Shown here in pieces: positions 31,845 to 40,082 of a stretch of 64,000 nucleotides of DNA. Position numbers and translations under genes: made by a program. The first letter of the stretch is position 1; every line of letters begins with the position of its first letter. The notes beneath the pieces are model-generated. The model saw only the letters and a program-made list of their open reading frames with translations. It did no database searches and was not told the origin of the DNA. The stretch spans positions 951,256-1,015,255 of the forward strand of contig JAGYJJ010000004.1 of assembly GCA_018402235.1 (NCBI GenBank). Reading direction: 5' to 3'. This stretch comes from Candidatus Nanopelagicales bacterium (lineage in GTDB: Bacteria; Actinomycetota; Actinomycetes; S36-B12).

Positions 31845-33083
31845 CTAGGCAGCACCGCTGAGCCGCGAACGCGCTTGGGTCGAGCGATCAACCCGGTCTC
31901 CCGCGGCGGAAATGGCGGCCATGACGTCGTGCAGCGCACGCATGCTGTGACCGGATAAGAAGGTATCCACATAGGGAAGCACCGCGGCCATCCCGCCGGT
32001 AAGGGGTTCAAACGATTCGGCTGCCTTTCGCGGATTCACCCAGATGATGTGGTGCGCAAGGCGCGAGAGCCGTTCCATCGCCTCACCAAGCAACTCAGGT
32101 CGATCGCTCTCCCAGCCATCACTCACGATCACCACCACGGCCCCGCGCGCCATACCGCGGCGACCGAAGTCATCAATGAACGTGCCGATCGCGTGACCTA
32201 TCCGCGTGCCGCCGGACCAATCGTTGGCTGCTTCGGCGGCCTTGCGGTAAGCGATCTCGGTGTGCGTGGTGGACAACTGTCGGGTGAGGCGCGTCAGGTG
32301 GGTAGCAAAAACGAAAGCCTCGGCCTTAATCGCCTGCACCGCCCCACGCATCAGGTGCAAGTAGATGCGCGCATATGGCTCCATGGAACCGGAGACGTCG
32401 GCGATCAAGATGATGCGCCGCGGTTTGGTGGTTCGTTTGCGATACATCAAGCGGACTGGATCACCGGCGGTGCGGTGCGATCGTCGCAAGGTGGCGCGGA
32501 TGTCGATATCTCCTATGGAGCGATGGCGTTTGGTTCGACGCCCTCGACGAAGTGGAGGAACAAAGGGGAGCTGCTCGACCAATCGCTGGATCAGAGCGAG
32601 TTCGTCTTCAGTGAGCGTTGAGAACTCACGATCGTTCAGACGTTCTTGCATGCTCACCGCCGCGAGGGCGCTTGCTTCATCGAAATCGGCATCGGGATCC
32701 GCCGCGCCGGGAGTAGCGCTGGTGCCCCGCTGACCTGCTTGACCGTCCCCGCTGCGCTCCTGCCGAGCAGGAGCGCTATCCCCCGTCGGGGCCGACGCCG
32801 GTGGTGCCTGATTCGGACTGTCACCACGGAAATCAGCAATGTCCACAATTCCGCGGAACACTTGCTGAAAGACACGGTCGTAAATCTCGTGTTGATCGCG
32901 CGCAGTTATGAGGGTCACCCGACCCAGCCAGTACAGCTCGCTGAGGTTGGCCGGTTCGGCAACCACCACCGCAGTTGCGAAACGGGAGCTGCGCTCGGGT
33001 GTTACCGGCACACCTGCAGCGTGCAGCAACTCACCGAAAGCGGTACAAATCGCCGCCAAGTCCGGGCGTTCAGCCGCTGGCAA
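31845..33083 (-). CDS. VWA-domain CoxE-like protein
   Basis: IILIADVSGSMEPYARIYLHLMRGA (MIDAS), ...AVVVIVSDGWESDRPELL, HHIIWVNPRK; adjacent to MoxR-like ATPase and CoxG. Confidence 0.88.
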   Translation of the reverse strand: MPAAERPDLAAICTAFGELLHAAGVPVTPERSSRFATAVVVAEPANLSELYWLGRVTLITARDQHEIYDRVFQQVFRGIVDIADFRGDSPNQAPPASAPTGDSAPARQERSGDGQAGQRGTSATPGAADPDADFDEASALAAVSMQERLNDREFSTLTEDELALIQRLVEQLPFVPPLRRGRRTKRHRSIGDIDIRATLRRSHRTAGDPVRLMYRKRTTKPRRIILIADVSGSMEPYARIYLHLMRGAVQAIKAEAFVFATHLTRLTRQLSTTHTEIAYRKAAEAANDWSGGTRIGHAIGTFIDDFGRRGMARGAVVVIVSDGWESDRPELLGEAMERLSRLAHHIIWVNPRKAAESFEPLTGGMAAVLPYVDTFLSGHSMRALHDVMAAISAAGDRVDRSTQARSRLSGAA

Positions 33084-33963
33084 CCCAGTCCAGCCCTTCG
33101 GCGCGCGCGAGATCCTGGTCCTCCCGATACTTCAGCACTGAACTCAAGGTTCGCTCCACACCCACTTCGTCTAGCCTCGTCAAGCCCAGCAGTGCCGACG
33201 CATGCACCCAGTCAATGGCCTCTGCGATACCGGGAGCCTTCTGCATATCCAGACTGCGTATCCGCTGAACTGCGCCCGCAACATCTTCAGCCAACTGCGC
33301 GGACGCCTCCGGGACCCTCGCGCGCACAATTGCCGTTGCGTGTTCTAAGTCCGGATACTCGATCCAGTGATACAAACACCTGCGCTTGAGCGCATCGTGC
33401 AGATCGCGCGTTCTATTAGACGTCAAAATGACGATGGGTGGTTGCTTCGCTTGAATCGTGCCGAGTTCGGGAACAGTAACCGTGGACTCAGCGAGCATTT
33501 CAAACAAGAAGGCCTCGAATTCCTCGTCCGCTCGATCGACCTCGTCGATCAAGAGAACAGCCGGATTGGGGCCGTCGTGTTCGATCGCCTGGAGCAAGGG
33601 TCGGTCGATTAAGTAGTCACGCTCGAACAGCGATGCCTCGTCCAGCGATTTACCCTGCGTTTCCGCCATGCGGATGCTCAATAACTGCCGTGGGTAGTTC
33701 CACTCATAAAGCGCCTCAGATGCATCGATGCCTTCGAAACACTGAAGGCGGATCAGTGGAGTGTCGAGCATCTGCGCGAGGGATTTGGCCGCCTGGGTTT
33801 TGCCTACGCCTGCCTCACCTTCCAGCAGCAGGGGTTGCGGAAGTCGTACCGCGCAGAACAGCGCTGTTGCCAAACCTTCGTCGGTTAAATAGCCCTGTTG
33901 CCTGAGTTGCTCACGCAGGGCTTCCGGTGTGGGGATGGATTCCTCGAGGGACATAAGACTCAC
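33070..33963 (-). CDS. MoxR-family AAA ATPase, CoxD-like
   Basis: PLLLEGEAGVGKTQAAKSLAQML Walker A, AVLLIDEVDRADEEFEAFLFEML, VILTSNRTRDLHDALKRRCLYHWIEYP. Confidence 0.9.
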   Translation of the reverse strand: MSLMSLEESIPTPEALREQLRQQGYLTDEGLATALFCAVRLPQPLLLEGEAGVGKTQAAKSLAQMLDTPLIRLQCFEGIDASEALYEWNYPRQLLSIRMAETQGKSLDEASLFERDYLIDRPLLQAIEHDGPNPAVLLIDEVDRADEEFEAFLFEMLAESTVTVPELGTIQAKQPPIVILTSNRTRDLHDALKRRCLYHWIEYPDLEHATAIVRARVPEASAQLAEDVAGAVQRIRSLDMQKAPGIAEAIDWVHASALLGLTRLDEVGVERTLSSVLKYREDQDLARAEGLDWVASG

Positions 33964-33966
33964 ACA

Positions 33967-34623
33967 TCACCGACTAGCGACGATCCAGATAATTGCAACA
34001 ACAGCGACGACGCCAATCACCACGGGAATCGCACGCTTGAGCACCGGCCCCATTGCAACAGAGCCCAGATCAAGCGCCTCGGCTGGCTGTTGCGGTGCGA
34101 TCACCCGAGGCTCTGTCGATACACCACCATCTGTAGCGGTCGGGGCGGGCGTGGCTTCCTCTTGGGCGCCACTGGTCCGCGACGCGATGACACCTTCCAG
34201 GTTCGTTGCGAACTGGCCGACCAATCGACCGGCAACATCTTGCATAACACCGCGACCAAACTGCGCGGCCTTACCGGTGATCGTCAAGTCGGTTGTCACG
34301 TCAACACGAGTCAGATTCGGGCCCTCAGCCACCATGGCGGTGGTGACATTGGCCTTTGCCGTTCCCGAACCACGAGTTTCCTTGCCAGTTCCTTCGATCA
34401 CCGCCGTGTGAGTCGATTCGTCTTTGGACAGGAATCTCGCTTGGCCGCCGTAGGTCATGGACACCGGCCCCAACTTGACCTTCACATTGCCACTGAACTC
34501 ATCGCCATCCACCGACTCAAGGGTTGCCCCCGGCATGCACGGAGCTATCGCCTCTACATCAAGAAGGGTCTTCCACGCTGTATCAATATCCGAAGGAACG
34601 GTGAACGAGTTCTTGAGTTCCAT
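33967..34623 (-). CDS. CoxG-like SRPBCC protein with C-terminal TM anchor
   Basis: MELKNSFTVPSDIDTAWKTLLDVEAIAPCMPGATLESVDGDEFSGNVKVKLGPVSMTYGG is classic CoxG; C-terminal IPVVIGVVAVVAIIWIVASR helix. Confidence 0.9.
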   Translation of the reverse strand: MELKNSFTVPSDIDTAWKTLLDVEAIAPCMPGATLESVDGDEFSGNVKVKLGPVSMTYGGQARFLSKDESTHTAVIEGTGKETRGSGTAKANVTTAMVAEGPNLTRVDVTTDLTITGKAAQFGRGVMQDVAGRLVGQFATNLEGVIASRTSGAQEEATPAPTATDGGVSTEPRVIAPQQPAEALDLGSVAMGPVLKRAIPVVIGVVAVVAIIWIVASR

Positions 34624-34755
34624 GGGTACTCCTTACCGGATCGGCGTGCCAGGCGCATCTATATACGGGGATCGGGCTCTTGACCATACAAGGCGAGAGC
34701 CAACGACGTCCCCGGTTTCGCCTTGCTTCACCCTTCACGGGTCTAGCCTGCCTCC

Positions 34756-35001
34756 ATGGCCGTTACCGTCAGGCTCTTTGCCGCAGCCCGCTCGGCGGCG
34801 GCCACTGATTCCGCCCCGGTGGCGCCTGGAAGCCTGTCAAGTGTGATCACCGAACTCCTCCAGCGATTTCCTGGCTTGGAGGACGTGCTGCCCCGCTGCT
34901 CGTTCCTTATCAACGGGCTGGCGGTGCACGGGAATCCCGACGAGGTCACGATTGCCGACGGCGCTGAGCTTGACGTGCTGCCGCCTTTCGCGGGCGGTTA
35001 G
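34756..35001 (+). CDS. moaD: MoaD-like molybdopterin synthase sulfur carrier subunit
   Basis: 81 aa ubiquitin-like, ends in ...DVLPPFAGG. Confidence 0.9.
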   Translation: MAVTVRLFAAARSAAATDSAPVAPGSLSSVITELLQRFPGLEDVLPRCSFLINGLAVHGNPDEVTIADGAELDVLPPFAGG

Positions 35002-35029
35002 CCCGCCGTAAGAACGCGGGCGGTTAGCC
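34989..35029. repeat. Two perfect 15-bp direct repeats (CGCGGGCGGTTAGCC) with hairpin potential between convergent moaD and moaA
   Basis: Copies at 34989-35003 and 35015-35029; first forms GCGGGC-ggtta-GCCCGC, second forms GGCGG-ttag-CCGCC. Confidence 0.7.
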
Positions 35030-36037
35030 GCCGATGGCGGACATAGGTCGTGCAGGCTGGATGAATGAAGGATCGTTGATTCCGTGGCCGGGCAGTTTCG
35101 CGTGGGTCACCTTGCGCAACGTATCCGCGATGCCCGCGCGAATTTCGTCCTCCGACAGTGAGGATCCACGAAGAAGTGCGCGGACATCTGTTTCTTCTTG
35201 GGAGAACAGGCAGTTGCGAAATTGTCCATCGGCGGTGAGTCGCAGGCGATCACAGGCGGCACAGAACGGACGCGACACACTGGCAATGATGCCAACGGTG
35301 GCTGGACCCCCGTCTACATAGAACTCCTCGGCCGGTGCAGATCCCCGACCAGGCACGGGCGTGAGTTCAAACTCCTGCGAGAGCATCTGCATGATTTCAT
35401 CGGCGGTAACCATTTTTGGTCGCGCCCATAGTCCGCCAGCGTCCAGTGGCATCTGCTCGATGAAACGCAGATTCCATTCATTGGCGATGGCGTGGCGGAG
35501 CAGCGGCACTGCTTCATCGTCGTTCACTCCACGCATCAAAACCGCATTCACTTTCACGGGCAGCAAGCCCGCTTCCTTGGCTGCTTCAATACCGGCGATC
35601 ACATCGTGGAAGCGGTCGCGGTGCGTCATCTGCTTGAAACGCTCCGGGATGAGTGTGTCCAGGCTGATGTTGACCCGCTCCATTCCGGCGTCAGCCAATT
35701 GCTGGGCCATCTGCGGCAGCCGCAATCCGTTGGAGGTGAGGGAGATCTTGGGAGCGTGCGGCAATGCATAAATACGGCGAACCACGTCCACCACGTCTGG
35801 ACGAAGAAGTGGCTCACCGCCGGTCAAGCGAACCTGCTCGATACCAAGTTCGGTGGCTACATCGAGCACAAGCATCAATTCATCAGTGGTGAGGAGTTGA
35901 TCACCAGGAATCCAGTCGGCAAAGTCGGCGGGCATGCAGTAGTTGCAACGAAGCGAACACCGGTCGGTCAACGAGACGCGCATGTCGCGATGGACGCGAC
36001 CATACGTATCGACGAGCGTTTTGTCCTGGTCACTCAT
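35024..36037 (-). CDS. moaA: GTP 3',8-cyclase
   Basis: RVSLTDRCSLRCNYCMPADF radical-SAM CxxxCxxC; PFCAACDRLRLTADGQFRNCLFS second cluster. Confidence 0.97.
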   Translation of the reverse strand: MSDQDKTLVDTYGRVHRDMRVSLTDRCSLRCNYCMPADFADWIPGDQLLTTDELMLVLDVATELGIEQVRLTGGEPLLRPDVVDVVRRIYALPHAPKISLTSNGLRLPQMAQQLADAGMERVNISLDTLIPERFKQMTHRDRFHDVIAGIEAAKEAGLLPVKVNAVLMRGVNDDEAVPLLRHAIANEWNLRFIEQMPLDAGGLWARPKMVTADEIMQMLSQEFELTPVPGRGSAPAEEFYVDGGPATVGIIASVSRPFCAACDRLRLTADGQFRNCLFSQEETDVRALLRGSSLSEDEIRAGIADTLRKVTHAKLPGHGINDPSFIQPARPMSAIGG

Positions 36038-36474
36038 GCGCAGTTCACCCACTCGTCGGTCCCATCATCGAACTGCTGATGCTTCCAGATGGGTATCCGT
36101 TCCTTGGTCATCTCGACGAGGGCCACACATGCATCAAAGGCCTGCTGGCGGTGACGCGCACTTGCGGCTGCGACAAGCGCCGACTCTCCGATCGGAATCG
36201 GGCCATGCCGATGCGCAACAGCCACAGCGACCACGTCGTAGGCCTCGGCCACTTCACGCGCCACTTCTTCCAAAACTGCCGCAGCGCTCGGGTGGACCTC
36301 ATACGTCAAGGAGACCACCGACCGACCGTGATCGTTGTCGCGAACATCGCCGGTGAACACGACGCTGGCTCCGGCCGCAGGATCGGCGACCTGAAGGCGC
36401 AGATCCTCGGCGTGGATCGGTTCGGGCCCTACCCAGGCTCCCCTCACCGCGGCGGATTCCTTCACATGCGACAT
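36034..36474 (-). CDS. moaE: Molybdopterin synthase catalytic subunit
   Basis: ASVVFTGDVRDNDHGRSVVSLTYEVHPSAA, VAVAHRHGPIPIGESALVAAASARHRQQAFDAC, IPIWKHQQF. Confidence 0.95.
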   Translation of the reverse strand: MSHVKESAAVRGAWVGPEPIHAEDLRLQVADPAAGASVVFTGDVRDNDHGRSVVSLTYEVHPSAAAVLEEVAREVAEAYDVVAVAVAHRHGPIPIGESALVAAASARHRQQAFDACVALVEMTKERIPIWKHQQFDDGTDEWVNCA

Positions 36475-36503
36475 CGTCCCATTATTGGCCTACCCTGCCT
36501 CTC

Positions 36504-37622
36504 ATGCGCGAGGTCCTCGAAGATCTCCTAGCGGCCCACCGCTCAGGGGAGCCGGTCGCCATGGCCACCGTGGTGCGCACCTGGAAATCTGCACCCCGCC
36601 CGGCGGGAGCGGCAATGCTCGTGACTAGCGCCCAAGAAGCCGTGGGATCGGTGAGTGGGGGATGTGTTGAGGGGGCACTTTTCGATCTGGGCGTCGAACT
36701 ACTCGCTGACGGTCAGCCCCGGTATGAGACCTACGGAATCAGCGACGACGAAGCTTTTGGGGTGGGCCTCACCTGCGGTGGAATCATCGAGATCTTTGCC
36801 GAGCGAGTGGATCGACACACATGGCCCGAACTCGAGGCAGTGGCCGCCAGCATCCAGGCCGAAGAGCCGGTAGCCGTAGCCACCATCGTGCGAGCGCCCG
36901 AAGATGTATTCGATCGGGTAGGTAAACACCTGGTGGTTCGCCCGCACGGAACCGAAGGGACTTTGGGAACAGCGCGGCTAGATGACACAGTGCGTGAGGA
37001 TGCGCTCGGGCTTCTGGCCGCGGGCACCACCGGCTTCTTGCATTACGGAGCCGAAGGTGAGCGTCTCGGAGAAGGCCTCGACGTCTTCGTCGCGAGTTAT
37101 GCGCCACCTGCACAGATGTTCGTCTTCGGAGCCATCGACTTCTCCGCATCGCTTGTGCGCGTGGGCAAGATCCTGGGATATCGAGTTACCGTCTGCGACG
37201 CACGGCCCATATTTGCGACCAAGAAGCGCTTTCCTGAGGCAGACGAAGTAGTTGTGGACTGGCCTCATCGGTGGCTGGAGAAGCAGCATGTGGATCAACG
37301 CACGGTAATCGCGGTTCTCACCCACGATCCGAAGTTCGATGTTCCGGCACTCAAAGTGGCGCTCGCCAGTAAAGCCGGGTACGTGGGTGCAATGGGTTCG
37401 CGCCGCACCCATGAAGATCGTCTCGAACGCTTACGAGAAGCGGGGGTCAACGAAGAGGAGCTCAAGCGCCTGCACTCCCCTATCGGTTTGGATCTCGGTG
37501 CGCGAACGCCCGAAGAGACGGCCGTATCCATCGCCGCGGAGATAGTGCAGGCCCGCTGGGGAGGTACCGGAAGACACCTCACCGACACCGATGGACCCAT
37601 TCACCCGGGAGCACCCCGATGA
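36504..37622 (+). CDS. XdhC/CoxI family molybdoenzyme maturation protein
   Basis: PVAMATVVRTWKSAPRPAGAAMLV, GSVSGGCVEGAL, LTCGGIIEIF, YVGAMGSRRTHEDRLERL, SPIGLDLGARTPEETAVSIAAEIV. Confidence 0.94.
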   Translation: MREVLEDLLAAHRSGEPVAMATVVRTWKSAPRPAGAAMLVTSAQEAVGSVSGGCVEGALFDLGVELLADGQPRYETYGISDDEAFGVGLTCGGIIEIFAERVDRHTWPELEAVAASIQAEEPVAVATIVRAPEDVFDRVGKHLVVRPHGTEGTLGTARLDDTVREDALGLLAAGTTGFLHYGAEGERLGEGLDVFVASYAPPAQMFVFGAIDFSASLVRVGKILGYRVTVCDARPIFATKKRFPEADEVVVDWPHRWLEKQHVDQRTVIAVLTHDPKFDVPALKVALASKAGYVGAMGSRRTHEDRLERLREAGVNEEELKRLHSPIGLDLGARTPEETAVSIAAEIVQARWGGTGRHLTDTDGPIHPGAPR

Positions 37623-38173
37623 CGAAAACACCATCCGTGGCGGGAGTGGTTCTCGCTGCCGGTGAGGGTAAGCGTTTCGGTGGACCCAAAGCCCCCTTCG
37701 AATACGAAGGTGAGCGCTTCGTTGATCGGGCGGTTCGCGTGCTGCGCGAGGCTGGGTGTGATCCGGTGTTAGTCATCTTGGGTGCTTGGGAGGGTCAGGT
37801 CGACGACGCGCTTGTGATCGTCAATCACGGCTGGAAGGAGGGCATGGGTTCGTCCTTGCGCATCGGTCTCAAGTGGGTCAATGCCACAACCGAAGCCGAA
37901 TACGCGCTCATCACATTGGTCGACCTGCCCGGCCTCACGGGCGAAGCCATGAAACGCGTCATCGACGCGCCCGCCGGCATCGCTATTGCCACCTTCGACG
38001 GTGAGCGCGGACATCCCGTACGTATTCCCCGCGCCTTCTTCCGTGAGTTGATCGACACCGTTGCCGGAGACGAGGGAGCACGTGCATTCCTTGCAGAGCG
38101 CGCCGATGTAACTGCTGTGGAACTCGCTGACATTGCCGACGGCACCGATCTGGACCTCAGCCCCACTGCCTGA
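37619..38173 (+). CDS. MobA/MocA-like nucleotidyltransferase
   Basis: GVVLAAGEGKRFGGPKAPFEYEGERFVDRAVRVL; overlaps xdhC stop. Confidence 0.88.
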   Translation: MTKTPSVAGVVLAAGEGKRFGGPKAPFEYEGERFVDRAVRVLREAGCDPVLVILGAWEGQVDDALVIVNHGWKEGMGSSLRIGLKWVNATTEAEYALITLVDLPGLTGEAMKRVIDAPAGIAIATFDGERGHPVRIPRAFFRELIDTVAGDEGARAFLAERADVTAVELADIADGTDLDLSPTA

Positions 38174-38215
38174 ACCGGCGGAGTACCTTGTCCGCACTAG
38201 GGACAGGAACCTTCC

Positions 38216-38930
38216 GTGAGCAAGCAACGAATATTTTCTCTACGCCTGCCGCAGGCTCTTCGTCCGTCACGTTCCATCCCGGTAACGCCCTGGCGTTCGC
38301 AGTCACGGTGGAAGGCGAGACCTTCCACGCTCGCGGTCCTGGTCATCGGACTGTGGTTGTTCGGCACAGGAGAGGCTCTGTTAGTGGTTGCCGAACTCGG
38401 TAACGGACCGTGGACAGTGCTTGCGCAAGGCGTCAGTTCGCGCACGTCCTTGTCTATCGGGCATGGCGACGTTCGTCATCAGTCTCGCCGTCCTCGCATT
38501 GTGGATTCCGCTTCGCGAACGGCCGGGGCTTGGAACTATCGCTAACGCTTTGGTGATTGCCGCCGCGTTGCAGGTGGGAGTGTGGTTCCTGCCGCACCCT
38601 GACCCAACGTGGCTGAAGTTGCTGTTCGTATTTGCTGGAGTTGCACTTATCGGAATCGGTAGCGGCCTTTACCTCACGACCAACCTCGGCCCCGGCCCAC
38701 GCGATGGCTGGATGACCGGCATTCACACCAAGTTCAACATTCCCGTGGCGCGGGTCCGACTCGGCATCGAGATCACCGTGCTGGCACTCGGATGGCTACT
38801 GGGAGGCACGGTTGGTCTGGGAACGGTGATATTCGCGCTGCTGATTGGACCCAGCGTGGGCTGGGGTTTACGCCTGGTGGATCGCGGAGTTCGGGTGCCG
38901 TCGGAGTCCGAACCCGAACTCGAGGCCTAG
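38216..38930 (+). CDS. YczE/YitT-like membrane protein (frameshift near 38455)
   Basis: ELGNGPWTVLAQGVSSRTSLSIG...LWIPLRERPGLGTIANALVIAAALQVG...GLYLTTNLGPGPRDGWMTGIH across ORFs 38216-38545 and 38388-38930. Confidence 0.75.
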
Positions 38931-38934
38931 GTCC

Positions 38935-39965
38935 TCAGTGAGCGCTGGGCCAGGTGTCGGCAACCCGGTATCCGCTAGGCCACGGATCACGCGGGTCCAG
39001 GTAGTACTGGCTGGTGCCGTAGACCCAGGCCCGGCCTCGAATTCTCGGAATGACTGCGGAGCGATCCCCCACAGCAGTCGTGTCCACAATGGCGCAGTCG
39101 AAGACCGAGTCGATGATCGATCGAGCCCGGTACTCCTGACCAACCACTATGTCTCCCCGCTCGTGCATCAAGGCCAGCAGCGCTGAGCAACCGGTGCCGG
39201 TCGGTGATCGATCCACTTTTCCGGGCTTGATTGCGCAGGCATTGCGCGACGTCAAAACGCCGTCAACTTCATCGAGTGGTCCGGTGAGATAAGCGAAAGA
39301 GAAGTGTGTCCAATCTGGCAACGTGGGGTGTTCGAATCGCCACTGTGCATTTGCTGCGTCGCACAGCGCCCGACCGATCTGTGCTATCCGACGACCATTC
39401 TCAGGTCGAATCTCGATACCCAAATCCGCTGCAGATGCAATGACGAAGCTATCGCCACCGAAAGCCGTATCCACCCGAACATCGCCGAGCCCGTCGACCC
39501 GCAAGATTTCGTTTCGACGCTCCACGAAACTCGGAACATTCGTCAAGGACAACGAGTTCACATCACCCTTGAACAGTCGGCCTCAATGGTGACCAAACCT
39601 GCAGGCGCTTCAAGTCGGACTTCAGTGACCGGCTCCGTTATCGGCACCTGCCCGGTGTGCAGCAGCACCGCCGCAACGCACAGGGAATTCGAGCCAGACA
39701 TCGGTGGAGTGTCCTCCGGCTCCATGATGATGAAACCGCTGTGCGCCCGCGAATCGAATGGTGGCACCAGGAGGTTCACGTGTCGGAATACACCGCCACG
39801 AGGTTCATTCAGCAGGAAATTGCGCAGTTCCCCGTCATTAGAAACAAAGCGCGACTGCTCCCACAATGAATTACCCGGCGGCGGTTGAACGCCCCCCACC
39901 ACAACATCGCCAACTTCGCCTTCGGCGTGGCAGTGCACCACATGCACCACCCGATCCGTTCGCAC
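38935..39965 (-). CDS. Proline racemase / hydroxyproline epimerase superfamily protein (frameshift near 39563; start could lie up to 40040)
   Basis: [84 protein letters not shown]. Confidence 0.88.
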
Positions 39966-40007
39966 GGATCGGACACTAGCGCCCGCGAACCCTGGCCGAT
40001 CGACGCA

Positions 40008-40062
40008 CTTTCCGCCAGCCGCTGGCTGATTGATCGTCAATCAGCCAGGGCCTGGCGGAAAG
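40008..40062. repeat. Large imperfect palindrome / hairpin
   Basis: CTTTCCGCCAG-ccg-CTGGCTGATTGA-tcg-TCAATCAGCCAG-ggc-CTGGCGGAAAG: 11-bp and 12-bp stems separated by a 3x3 internal loop. Confidence 0.85.
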
Positions 40063-40082
40063 AGACACAGTCCGCCAGCGTG

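Noticed and set aside
39558-39561. Possible ATGA-type translational coupling making the racemase a genuine two-subunit gene
   Set aside because: Adding one G to the GGG run restores an in-frame ...[21 protein letters not shown]... typical of single-chain family members, so an indel is simpler.
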